Shown in pieces: positions 34,821-43,428 of a stretch of DNA of 46,503 nucleotides (its first letter is position 1; every line of letters begins with the position of its first letter). Under the pieces are notes generated by a model, which did no database searches, was not told where the DNA came from, and saw nothing but the letters and a program-made list of their open reading frames with translations. Both the position numbers and the translations under genes were made by a program. The DNA lies in the IMG/VR virus record IMGVR_UViG_3300037316_000092, positions 1-46,503 of that record. One strand, written 5' to 3'. Source of the stretch: a virus.

Positions 34821-35726
34821 TTACGAACTATAGTTGGCCCCAAAATCAAAATTATCAGACGAGGTATAATCCATTTTGTGATCTCGTCCATAACCTCTGT
34901 CTCTCCTGGGCTGTGCGTACCCCATCTGATCTAGTAATTCCATTAACTCGGCTTGTTCTCTTTTTGTTAAATCCCATTCTTTTACCTGCTTGTCAAACAT
35001 CTTCTCAATATCATGACCACCACTTACCATGCCATTAATCAAAACACTTGCAATTCGTGATATTAATATTGGTACTGTAATCACTATGCCACCTATTTGA
35101 GTTTGCTTTGCCTCCTTAACAATTTCGCCAAAAGTTAGATCTCCTTTTTTCTTCTTGCTATATGTATCTGAAAGCTTATCTAATGCGTCTTGTAATCTTT
35201 CCTTGCCATTATATATTTCTCTGCGAGCCTCTTCTAATTTTCCAATATCTGCCTCGCCTTTATAATCACTTTTTATGGCACGAGATAGATCCCCATCAAA
35301 TCTGTCAAGATAGGAAATTACGCGTTCAATACCGGTTGTCTCTCTGCCAGTGTGCCGTGGTATTCTACTAAACATGTATTGTGCCCACTGAGTAAGATCT
35401 TTTGGCTGATAAGATCGATAATCTCCTGGGTCTTTAACTTCTAATTCTTCGCCGGGTTTAAGATCGTTTTTGTCTTTACCTTTGCCTTTGTTCTCAACTT
35501 CCATGTCATCATCCGTAGATACCTCAATTGGAATATCTGCATCTGAACCAGGTAGTGGTGGAAGCTTAAATGAAATCTCGAGGTTTCCTTCTTCGCTAGG
35601 GCTATGCATTTCAATAACGTCATCTTTTGAGGGCTTTTCATCATATAGAACAACCTCATCCTCATCTCCAAAAGATTCGAAATCGTCATTTACATCCATT
35701 AACTGTGCGCTTTTGTATAGTGGCAT
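34821..35726 (-). CDS. Acidic/helical head-module protein, unknown
   Basis: A 301-residue protein behind TGAGG. Residues 1-105 are acidic and probably disordered. Residues 120-240 are helical, with a hydrophobic segment (IGGIVITVPILISRIASVL) that could be buried or membrane-seeking. The tail is Arg/Tyr/Asp/Asn-rich. No family is recognised. It lies upstream of the terminase genes in the same direction. Confidence 0.6.
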   Translation of the reverse strand: MPLYKSAQLMDVNDDFESFGDEDEVVLYDEKPSKDDVIEMHSPSEEGNLEISFKLPPLPGSDADIPIEVSTDDDMEVENKGKGKDKNDLKPGEELEVKDPGDYRSYQPKDLTQWAQYMFSRIPRHTGRETTGIERVISYLDRFDGDLSRAIKSDYKGEADIGKLEEARREIYNGKERLQDALDKLSDTYSKKKKGDLTFGEIVKEAKQTQIGGIVITVPILISRIASVLINGMVSGGHDIEKMFDKQVKEWDLTKREQAELMELLDQMGYAQPRRDRGYGRDHKMDYTSSDNFDFGANYSS

Positions 35727-35774
35727 TGGTTTCCTCAGTAATATATTTGTTGCAATAAATATGCGTTATTATCC

Positions 35775-36227
35775 CTATGCTTGTTTTCTAATGTGATCTG
35801 CAAAAATCATAGCGCGAATTTTAAGTCTTACATTTCTATCTGATGCACTTTGATATGAATTTTGCCAGGGGTTTAATAATGAGTCTGGACTATCTGTAAT
35901 TGTTCCATTGTAATATTCAAGTGGTGATGTATTTAATCCAGTAAAATCACTTGGTGTTCCATAGAGGCTTTCATAAAATGGTGTTGGTTGCAATGTTGTA
36001 TTTTTGTTTTTCTTGCGAGATTTTAGCATTTTTCGTAGTTTTGATATTCTATTTTTTCTTTTGAATTGTTTAAACTCATCAAATTCTTTACCATCTCGTT
36101 GTTTATTTTCATATCGATCTAGATTTATACCATATTCTTGAACCATTCCTGTTGGTATGAATTCGTTATATGGATAATATTCTTCGCCATAATTATCGTT
36201 TCCATTGAAGTATGAATGTTTTTTCAT
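35775..36227 (-). CDS. Tyr/Asn-rich protein, unknown
   Basis: The 150-residue protein is Tyr/Asn/Phe-rich (MKKHSYFNGNDNYGEEYYPY), with a basic central helix (KQFKRKNRISKLRKMLKSRK) that could bind nucleic acid. Its start overlaps the stop of the nucleotidyltransferase by four bases (ATGA), so the two are coupled. No family is recognised. Confidence 0.6.
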   Translation of the reverse strand: MKKHSYFNGNDNYGEEYYPYNEFIPTGMVQEYGINLDRYENKQRDGKEFDEFKQFKRKNRISKLRKMLKSRKKNKNTTLQPTPFYESLYGTPSDFTGLNTSPLEYYNGTITDSPDSLLNPWQNSYQSASDRNVRLKIRAMIFADHIRKQA

Positions 36228-37135
36228 TTTGTTTTCATATTCTTTATGTTTTTTAATATTTTCATTCGTTTTTTGCGTCTCTTCTTTCTAAAATCTAAAA
36301 CACTTTTATACTTATCCATATTCGAATACAAACTTTCACCATAATCTGTATTGCGTTTTATTTGTCCCGCCTTCATAACTCGTTTTTTATTGTAGTAAGG
36401 CCTTAAACTGTCTGTTATAGGTAAAATATCCCATAAATCCATTTTATTAATTAAATATACTGCTCTTTCAGGATTTTTTTCCATTGCTTTGTTTATATTT
36501 TTTATTAAATACTTATCATTTTCCATTCTTAATATGTCTTTATGTTTAATTATCCAATCAACAATTTCTTTTGGCACATCGAAATCTAATTTGGATGAAA
36601 GATAAACGGTTCTAATTATTCTATTTGGGCTGTCATGAAGAGTTATATTTGGTTCTAGGCACGTGTTTAAAACTCTTTTCTTTATATCCTCTAACCCTTT
36701 GTATGTAGGGTCTGTAATCTTTTTTAAATCAATTGTAAGAAGTAGTGCATTACAAGTAAAATCTCGCGAAAACATTTCTCTTTGTAAATCTGTTGGATTT
36801 TTAATACCTTTTACTAATAAATGTTTATCAATATTTTTGTTGGTAAAATTAGATGAAAAATCAATCTTAAAATCATTACCTGTGAAAATAAGAGAAGAGT
36901 GCCCATCATCCAGGCTTTTACATTTTATACTATATACTTTTTTTAATTCAAGCTCTAATTCTTTTGATAAATAATGTATTTTCTTATCACCAGTTGTTAT
37001 ATCTAAATCCACAATTTCATTCTTTATTAACCCCAAAACTCTATCGCGCGGTGTCCCTCCGCAAATCCAGGTTTGTTTAATACCAGTATTGCTTGATACT
37101 TTTTGAATTAAATTTAATAAGTCCCGAAGTTTCAT
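36224..37135 (-). CDS. CCA-adding / poly(A) polymerase-type nucleotidyltransferase
   Basis: The 303-residue protein shows the class II polymerase-beta head: GGTPRDRVLG (26-35) and DLDITT (43-48), the metal-binding Asp pair. SRDFTCNALLL and the GLEDIKKRVLNTCLEPN to SPNRIIRTVYLSSKL region follow, matching the neck that reads nucleotides. The C-terminal 100 residues are Lys/Arg-rich and shorter than in cellular enzymes (often 380-450 residues), so the tRNA-binding body and tail are reduced. It could repair tRNA CCA ends during infection or add tails to RNA. The surrounding genes are structural, so its presence here is unexpected. Confidence 0.85.
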   Translation of the reverse strand: MKLRDLLNLIQKVSSNTGIKQTWICGGTPRDRVLGLIKNEIVDLDITTGDKKIHYLSKELELELKKVYSIKCKSLDDGHSSLIFTGNDFKIDFSSNFTNKNIDKHLLVKGIKNPTDLQREMFSRDFTCNALLLTIDLKKITDPTYKGLEDIKKRVLNTCLEPNITLHDSPNRIIRTVYLSSKLDFDVPKEIVDWIIKHKDILRMENDKYLIKNINKAMEKNPERAVYLINKMDLWDILPITDSLRPYYNKKRVMKAGQIKRNTDYGESLYSNMDKYKSVLDFRKKRRKKRMKILKNIKNMKTK

Positions 37136-37154
37136 TCATATTTCCTTACGGGCA

Positions 37155-38864
37155 TTAAACTACTGCTTGTCGTTTTGGTGCAGGAGATTCAACCTCAATT
37201 GGTTGATTTGCTATTTCTTGTGGCGCCCCTTCAATCCCAGCCTCTGGCTTAACTGCTTTCTCCATATCCATCTTATCTTGCATCTGTTTCTTTACGTCTT
37301 TTCTTTGTTTTTCTTTTTGTTCTTCTTGTTCAAGTCCTGATTTAATACCTTCTGCATGAGGTGATAATTTTTGATCTTCATTTTTAAGATCAATGTTTGC
37401 TGTTTCCATTGTCCCGCGCAATCTTGATAGCACATCTTCTATACGAGTTAAACAATATTGATTTGCTTCAAGCTGTTTGTTAGTAGCTTCGGCAAGTGAT
37501 GGAAAGTATGGGGCTAGCCCTAAGTGATCTAACATAACGTCAACTATTGCTAATTGTCTGCTTATCTCTCTATTTCTAAAAATCTTATTCACATCATCAA
37601 GCTTCTTAACAACATCTGCAACTGTAAGGTTTGAAAATGCACTATCTATTAATGCATCAAAATCTGTATGAACTTTTGATACTTGTGGTGGGTTTTTAGC
37701 TTCTTCTGGTGTCATTCCAGTTTCCCCAACAACTCCGGGCTTTTCTGCTGGCGACTCAACCTCAATATTATCTTCTTTTGCTGGCACTACTGCTTCTCGT
37801 TTTTTTGGTTTTGGTGTATCGTTTTGAGGAACCATTTGTGCATGAACAACTATTTCATTGTCATCTTCTATTTCTTGATCAAGTAAAACATCATTTCCAA
37901 TTTCTATTTCATCATCTTCAACAACGTTAGTGTCTTCATCTTTTTCTGTTGTTATACCGAAATCTTCTAAATTATCAAGAAACTTTCCTACCGCACTATC
38001 ATCAGTTATCTCTTTCGATCCTTCTTCTGGCATTTGTGGGCCGCCAGCAGGTTGCGCAAGATTTGGATCATTGTTTCCGAGGCTACCTTGTCCATCTGGT
38101 TTACTTCCGCCAGCAGGAGTATCTCCAAGCTGCATGCTAAAATCCCCGGGGGTTTGTTGAGCGAATTTTACAAGAAACGAACAAGCACTATTATATCCCT
38201 GCATTTTCAATATACTTGCCTGACGAATAATTAGATCAATAATTGTTTGAGAAGACAGTTGTATTTTATTAACAGTTTGTATTGTCTTTTTTAATTCATA
38301 TATGGCAGATAATAACTTCTCAAAATCTGCCCCCGCAAACTCTTGTCCTTGTTGTGATGAAAGTAATTTTTCAGCAGAATTTAATCTGCCAAGTATTTTC
38401 CTTCTATGATCCTCAATAAGTTTTCTCTTCTCTTCTTTATTTATTGCATCTTGTTTTTGTTTTTCAATTTTTGCCAACTCTGCTGTTTGTGCATTATATT
38501 CAACTTCTCGTTGTGCATCTTGTTGAACACTTGAAACTTGATCATTCATACTACGAATTGGACTTGGGATTGGGGTTTTTGGATTTGGTAAAAAATAGTT
38601 TATATCATCATTTACATAATAAGAGTGTTGAGCAACTTTATATTTCTTAAAATCCCCACTTTCATAATAACGCATCCAATCTAAAAATGCGCGCCTCTCA
38701 CTAATATCCCAACTTTGTGTTATTTGTTCTATTGCATCATTTCTGCTTGCACCGAGATGAGTTTTTATATAGATGTTTTTCATACAAGACATCCACTTGC
38801 CCAAATCATAAGTTGGCTGCATTGGCATATTCTCATCAAAATTGGGGAAAGAAAGTGTTTTCAT
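37155..38864 (-). CDS. Large coiled-coil head-module protein
   Basis: The 569-residue protein has a folded N-terminal part (GKWMSCMKNIYIKTHLG and WDISERRAFLDWMRYYESG). A long coiled coil (about 110-165), a Pro/Gly-rich and acidic middle (250-380), and a helical domain (REISRQLAIVDVMLDHLGLA, LTRIEDVLSRLRG) follow. The short phrases EVESPAEKP and EVESPAPKRQAVV are repeated near the middle and end, with KKREAVVPA between. It may be a scaffold or portal-associated protein; I cannot assign a function. Confidence 0.62.
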   Translation of the reverse strand: MKTLSFPNFDENMPMQPTYDLGKWMSCMKNIYIKTHLGASRNDAIEQITQSWDISERRAFLDWMRYYESGDFKKYKVAQHSYYVNDDINYFLPNPKTPIPSPIRSMNDQVSSVQQDAQREVEYNAQTAELAKIEKQKQDAINKEEKRKLIEDHRRKILGRLNSAEKLLSSQQGQEFAGADFEKLLSAIYELKKTIQTVNKIQLSSQTIIDLIIRQASILKMQGYNSACSFLVKFAQQTPGDFSMQLGDTPAGGSKPDGQGSLGNNDPNLAQPAGGPQMPEEGSKEITDDSAVGKFLDNLEDFGITTEKDEDTNVVEDDEIEIGNDVLLDQEIEDDNEIVVHAQMVPQNDTPKPKKREAVVPAKEDNIEVESPAEKPGVVGETGMTPEEAKNPPQVSKVHTDFDALIDSAFSNLTVADVVKKLDDVNKIFRNREISRQLAIVDVMLDHLGLAPYFPSLAEATNKQLEANQYCLTRIEDVLSRLRGTMETANIDLKNEDQKLSPHAEGIKSGLEQEEQKEKQRKDVKKQMQDKMDMEKAVKPEAGIEGAPQEIANQPIEVESPAPKRQAVV

Positions 38865-38893
38865 CTAATAACAATGCGATAATATTACGATAC

Positions 38894-39640
38894 CTATTCT
38901 GCCAATTTAGTTGTTATTGTCTCTGATAGAATTTTTGCACCCGCTACTCGCTCTTCTTGTGGAAGAATAGTTGGAACAGTATTACTTTTAAGTTTTTTCA
39001 TTTCTTCATTAAACATATCAATGAAAAGTATAGAAGTATCATAATCTAATTTTTCTAATATATTTTTTATTATTCCATATACAACATTAATATGATCATC
39101 TACTACTTGTATATTAATATTATTTTGTATATTAATTTGTTCAGGATTAATAGGATTTAGTATAGAATCATATTTTTCTAGTACGGTAATCATCAAATTT
39201 AGCCACTCTATAATAACCCTATCCATTTTTATATTTCTATTATCCTCCTGTATTAAATCATACATTTGAGATACTCTTGTTTCAACATTAATAATCATTT
39301 TTTTAAGCATAGTTTTAATATCTACTTCTATATCAACATATTTTTCTAACGCTTTGTGATATTTTGGACTATTTTGTAATTCAATGGCCAATTGCTCTTC
39401 GGGAGATGATTTTAATTTTTCTGCGTCATCTCGAATTATTGAATAAAAATCGAGATAGTCTTTTTGAAAAGTCGTTATTGACCTCGTAGAAAGGGCAAAT
39501 TTCTTTTCACTTATAGCAGAATATCGAGCACACAGACCTTCCGATATGTCTGCTGGAGAAACTCCGCTAATTAGTCGAGCCAGGATCTCATCCTTATCTG
39601 GATGATTTAATATTGTTTTTGCTATGTCTATTTTTGACAT
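38894..39640 (-). CDS. Possible small terminase / DNA-binding protein
   Basis: The 248-residue protein begins with an HTH-like region: DEILARLISGVSPADISEGL then a second helix with LSTRSITTFQKDYLDFYS. This resembles DNA-recognition modules of packaging and phage regulatory proteins. Residues 90-200 are helical. It could be the small terminase subunit, being upstream of the terminase in the same direction, but it is several genes away, so this is tentative. It lies just downstream of a homing-endonuclease remnant, whose last codons overlap its start. Confidence 0.6.
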   Translation of the reverse strand: MSKIDIAKTILNHPDKDEILARLISGVSPADISEGLCARYSAISEKKFALSTRSITTFQKDYLDFYSIIRDDAEKLKSSPEEQLAIELQNSPKYHKALEKYVDIEVDIKTMLKKMIINVETRVSQMYDLIQEDNRNIKMDRVIIEWLNLMITVLEKYDSILNPINPEQINIQNNINIQVVDDHINVVYGIIKNILEKLDYDTSILFIDMFNEEMKKLKSNTVPTILPQEERVAGAKILSETITTKLAE

Positions 39641-39839
39641 TTAGATCTTCTTTCTCCGCTACGCCTATTCCAAGCACTCTCCCATATAGACACAACATTA
39701 TACCCTATTTTTTTTAATTCTACTTCTCTTTGTATTGTTTTATTATACAATTCGCCATATGTTTTATCTCCAATTTATCACCGTGTTTTTGTCGAGCTTT
39801 AATAACATATTCTTCAAGCGTAATTCTATTTGTGCTCAT
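39628..39839 (-). pseudogene. Degraded Vsr/EDxHD-like homing endonuclease remnant
   Basis: An ATG at 39839 encodes MSTNRITLEEYVIKARQKHG, the opening typical of phage endonucleases that start with a 'kA...HGdkY' region. After about 22 codons the homology moves to another frame, from 39771 to the stop at 39628, reading GDKTYGELYNKTIQREVELK followed by KIGYNVVSIWESAWNRRSGE. This is the conserved end of the very-short-patch-repair-like (EDxHD) homing nucleases. The catalytic middle is missing, so an internal deletion with frameshift has destroyed the gene. Confidence 0.72.
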
Positions 39840-39881
39840 GCTCACTTTATATCAAACGATCAATAAATCTTTTATTAGTTT

Positions 39882-40622
39882 CTATAAATTATTGCTATTA
39901 TTTCCCTGTCCCGGTTCTCCCATTCCCAACCGTGAGCTGCGTGTATCGAATATTTGGTGCTGGTTATCAGTCTGCATTTTAGTCTGCAAACTAACATCTC
40001 CACCTGGAACCATTGATCCATCATTTAGCTTATATCCTGTTTCGTAATTATATATTTTTTTATCAAGTGTGCACTGAACTGTGTGCTCGCCAATTCTTAC
40101 AACCATTACTCCTGCACCATGCTCTGGACAATATCGGCTATTTAATGGCCCCTCTAACGGTCTAAACTTCTTATACATGGGCGCTTCTTCAATTTTCTTT
40201 ATACTATCACTTACCTTATTCATTTCGTCGTGTTTTACTTTTATGTCCTTATATTTTTTTTTTAATTCTTCAATTCTGTCGTCTTGTGTTTCACGAAATT
40301 GAATAGCAGCACCGCGTGGAGCGGCAATAGTTAGTAGCAACTCATCTAAAACACTTGCTTGTTTTTTAATCAATTCATCATCGCTATCGTCAAGCAATTC
40401 TGCAACGGCCGCCAACTTGTCTAATTTTTCTATTGTTATGCCTTCTTCTGGCTCAATTTCGCTAACAACTCCTGCCGCTACTTTTAATTCCATTGATGCT
40501 TTAACTAGCGCGCTTGCAACAACTCCTAAGCAAACAGTATCGCCATCAGCATTTACAATAAGATCGTTTTCACTATCTTCTAACCAACTAGCAACCATTA
40601 ATATTTTTTCTGATAGTTTCAT
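39882..40622 (-). CDS. Head-module protein with zinc-binding C-terminus
   Basis: The 246-residue protein has an N-terminal helical part and a module KLDKLAAVAELLDDSDDELI (about 65-84) resembling those in three other proteins here. SVLDELLLTIAAP and a coiled segment (DDRIEELKKKYKD) follow. The C-terminal CPEHGAGVMVVRIGEHTVQC looks like a zinc-binding knuckle. It starts behind AAGGAAATTA. I recall similar proteins of large phages only vaguely and cannot name a function. Confidence 0.62.
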   Translation of the reverse strand: MKLSEKILMVASWLEDSENDLIVNADGDTVCLGVVASALVKASMELKVAAGVVSEIEPEEGITIEKLDKLAAVAELLDDSDDELIKKQASVLDELLLTIAAPRGAAIQFRETQDDRIEELKKKYKDIKVKHDEMNKVSDSIKKIEEAPMYKKFRPLEGPLNSRYCPEHGAGVMVVRIGEHTVQCTLDKKIYNYETGYKLNDGSMVPGGDVSLQTKMQTDNQHQIFDTRSSRLGMGEPGQGNNSNNL

Positions 40623-40630
40623 TAATTTCC

Positions 40631-42244
40631 TTAAAAGAATATTTTGCTGTTCATAAAAGATGCGCCCTCATAACTTTCACTCATTCCTTGTCGATATGCT
40701 GGCTGACAATTATTATTTTTGTCCTGAAATACCTTGTGTAGTGGAAGTCCGGTATGACCACATAACGGGTGTTTGCTCGATGCATTTCTTACAACCATTG
40801 TGCATTTACTCTTCTCGGCTGCCTTAACTCCACTTAATCCACTTGAATATACTTCGAATGCTGTTTTATATGCTAGGCCGTCGCTTCCCTGTGATAATAT
40901 GTTTAATGCATCTTCCGCTTTGGCAAAATTTTCCTCTACCATTGCATCACGAACTGTTTGAACTAGTTCGCTTGCTTTTAATCCGTATAATGCACTTGCA
41001 ACCGCCGCAACTTTATAATCTGTGCTTTCTTTTCTAAATAAGTTCTCTAATCCTTCTTTTGAGAATTCTTCAATTGCACCATTAGATATTAGTAATTCTG
41101 GATTTAATACTTTACCGCTAACAACTTTTACTGGAACCCTAAATGCTACACGGCCGGCATTTAATGATACCGCATAAACTATTTGCTTATCATCACTGCC
41201 ATAAACGCTAATTTGATGATCTTTTAATCCAATAACATTTAATTTAGTAGAAATAACTGTTTTACCCATATTAACAAGTTCTTTACCAAAACTAAATGCC
41301 GCGACCCCAACAGAGGTGTCAAATGCTTTGGAGAATGTTTCAACTTCACTGTCTTTGTATTTTGGAGTTTTAACGACTAGATTTTTATCTTCTGCTGCTA
41401 CTTTCTGGAACAATATTGAATTTTCACCATAAAACTGAGCGGTTGTTTCTTTTTGTGCATGTAGTTTTGTTAACGCAAGATCAACAGCACTAATTTCAGA
41501 TGTGCCAGATTTTACTCCTTTAATCGCGGAAAAAACAATATCTTCTGTAATATTAAGTTTCTTACCGGCATTAGCAACAACATAGTTAACCAAATTCTTT
41601 TTCGATAAATCTTCACTACCAGAATTTCCTATAAATATACTTGGGATTAAAACTTTCCCTGCAACTAATTCTACAGGCACAAATACGCTTGTATGTCCTT
41701 TTGGGGTTTCATATGATGCTCGACATAAAATAAAATCTTCATTACCATTTACAACATCTACTTTGGAAGTCTGACATACTTTTTCTGTTATTGCTTTTGC
41801 AGCATCTGCAAATGTGTCTGCATAACCTTTTGATTTATTTCCAAACGCATTGTTTAGTGCGTCTGCAAGCATCGGGTCAACAACTTTATCATAGGCGCTC
41901 TTTAATGTATTTAATCCACTATCGTCTTTCTCTCTACTATATATTGTTGGTGTTGCAGGCTTCTCAACCTGTCCAAGTTCATCCTTAAAAATTTCCGCAA
42001 ACTTTGTATTTCTTGAATATAGTCTATTATATAAATCTTTAATTTCAGCACGAGAGATAAATAATTTCTTACCACTCATCATTCTTGCTGTAATGTCTGC
42101 CATTTGTCCTATTGTGTGATCTTCTGGATATACTTCCGATGCCTTGTTAAGTTTAGAAACGAATATAGGTAATGCAATTTTTTCACTGTCATCTATTAAT
42201 TTTGATAGAGAATTTGCTGCCTTTTTTATATGATTGAAGTCCAT
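40631..42244 (-). CDS. Large protein of unknown function with duplicated segments
   Basis: I choose the ATG at 42244 (MDFNHIKKAANSLSKLI), five bases behind AAAGGG; a longer frame upstream would overlap the previous gene and lacks a site. The 537 residues contain a repeated pattern: ILCRASYETPKGHTSVFVPVELVAGKVLIPS resembles IVYAVSLNAGRVAFRVPVKVVSGKVLNPE about 200 residues later (quoted in part), so an internal duplication is likely. The C-terminus has a Cys/His cluster (CTMVVRN, HPLCGHTG, NNNCQPAYR). Beta-rich repeats suggest a structural protein. Confidence 0.6.
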   Translation of the reverse strand: MDFNHIKKAANSLSKLIDDSEKIALPIFVSKLNKASEVYPEDHTIGQMADITARMMSGKKLFISRAEIKDLYNRLYSRNTKFAEIFKDELGQVEKPATPTIYSREKDDSGLNTLKSAYDKVVDPMLADALNNAFGNKSKGYADTFADAAKAITEKVCQTSKVDVVNGNEDFILCRASYETPKGHTSVFVPVELVAGKVLIPSIFIGNSGSEDLSKKNLVNYVVANAGKKLNITEDIVFSAIKGVKSGTSEISAVDLALTKLHAQKETTAQFYGENSILFQKVAAEDKNLVVKTPKYKDSEVETFSKAFDTSVGVAAFSFGKELVNMGKTVISTKLNVIGLKDHQISVYGSDDKQIVYAVSLNAGRVAFRVPVKVVSGKVLNPELLISNGAIEEFSKEGLENLFRKESTDYKVAAVASALYGLKASELVQTVRDAMVEENFAKAEDALNILSQGSDGLAYKTAFEVYSSGLSGVKAAEKSKCTMVVRNASSKHPLCGHTGLPLHKVFQDKNNNCQPAYRQGMSESYEGASFMNSKIFF

Positions 42245-42254
42245 GATTACCCTT

Positions 42255-42713
42255 TTACGATAGCTCCGGATATAATTTGTATATTGTTGCTTTTGATGCA
42301 TCATCCAATGTTGAAAGTAGTGCTGAAACAAAATTCTTATCAGATGCTAATTTGCTTGGTAGAAATCGTTTTACCGTATCAATATCTTCTTTGGCTGACG
42401 CTATTTTAGTAATTGGATGACCTTTATAGAATACATTAATGCTATCTGAGGCAGCTGTTGTAAGTACCTCCCAATTAGTAGATGATGTTTTAATATCAGT
42501 TGTTTCTTCTATATTGTATCTAGCAACTATATAATCACCATCATCAGAGTTTTGTATTTCCCATAGTTCATCTGGTTTTCCATCATTCATACGAAAAACA
42601 TCAAATGCCACTTTTTCAAGCTTGTGTTTTACATCGGATAGCTTAAATACAACCTTTTCAGCATATTTAATTGAGTTAGATAGTTTGTCATAATCGATAG
42701 AAAAAGATTGCAT
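42255..42713 (-). CDS. Small protein of unknown function
   Basis: The start at 42713 (MQSFSIDYDKLSNSIKYAEK) has GGAGA five bases upstream. The 152-residue protein has a helix, then a beta segment DDGDYIVARYNIEETTDIKT and a helical C-terminus (STLDDASKATIYKLYPELS). It ends 10 bases before the 537-residue protein gene, with which it is probably co-translated. The family is not recognised. Confidence 0.6.
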   Translation of the reverse strand: MQSFSIDYDKLSNSIKYAEKVVFKLSDVKHKLEKVAFDVFRMNDGKPDELWEIQNSDDGDYIVARYNIEETTDIKTSSTNWEVLTTAASDSINVFYKGHPITKIASAKEDIDTVKRFLPSKLASDKNFVSALLSTLDDASKATIYKLYPELS

Positions 42714-42765
42714 ATATGTCTCCAAAACAAATAGAATACAAACTAATATCAAAATATGCCAAGAA

Positions 42766-43428
42766 TTATGATTGCTTTATTTTGATCCATCTTTCTTTTG
42801 CAGATTGAGACTGTTTGGCTTTTGTTTCAGGAGATAGCTTCTTTCTCTTTCCTTTATTGCCTCTTTTAGTAGTATCTATATTATTTCTTTTTAATATTCT
42901 ATATATTGCTGAACGATTAAGATCAAGTTTAGTTTCCATATCTCCAATAATTATACCATCTTTATATAATTTGATTACACTTTCTTCTTTATCTTGGTTG
43001 CGCTGTAGTTTTTGAACGACTTTTGCAATTGCTTCTGGCGTTCTTTTTCTACCGGTCATTTTTTTACTCATAGCGGATTTTGCTTCTTCTGTATGGTGGT
43101 CTCCTAATCTTGGATGTTCATTATTTGAATGCCACTCTTTCATCATCTCTGAATTTTTCTGTTTCCACTCTTCGGTATGAGGCTCTCGTTCTTTACCTTC
43201 CCACCATCCAGAAATTGGCGCCGCTTTTTGATCTCGTTGTTCTTGCGTCATTGCGGCATATTTTTTAATTTGGGTTTCGGAAATTTGTTTTTTAGTTTCT
43301 TCATGATGAGATCCGTGACTTCCTCCATCTTTAATATTATAACCAACACTTGGGTCTTTACTATTATATTTCCTCATATATTCTGTTTCAAGATCGTTAG
43401 CGGCAGCCACTCCTTTTGTTTCATCATC
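42766..43428 (-). pseudogene. GIY-YIG homing endonuclease, 3' part, cut by IsrB element
   Basis: The open frame continues upstream of the nominal GTG (43410) to the element edge. It reads DDETKGVAAANDLETEYMRK and continues KYNSKDPSVGYNIKDGGS, the end of a GIY-YIG catalytic domain. TGRKRTPEAIAK is a NUMOD3-type DNA-binding motif, and an HTH (IIIGDMETKLDLNRSAIYRI) and basic tail follow. The join with 44753-44968 restores the same frame. The catalytic N-terminus is now separate, so activity is presumably lost. Confidence 0.8.
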
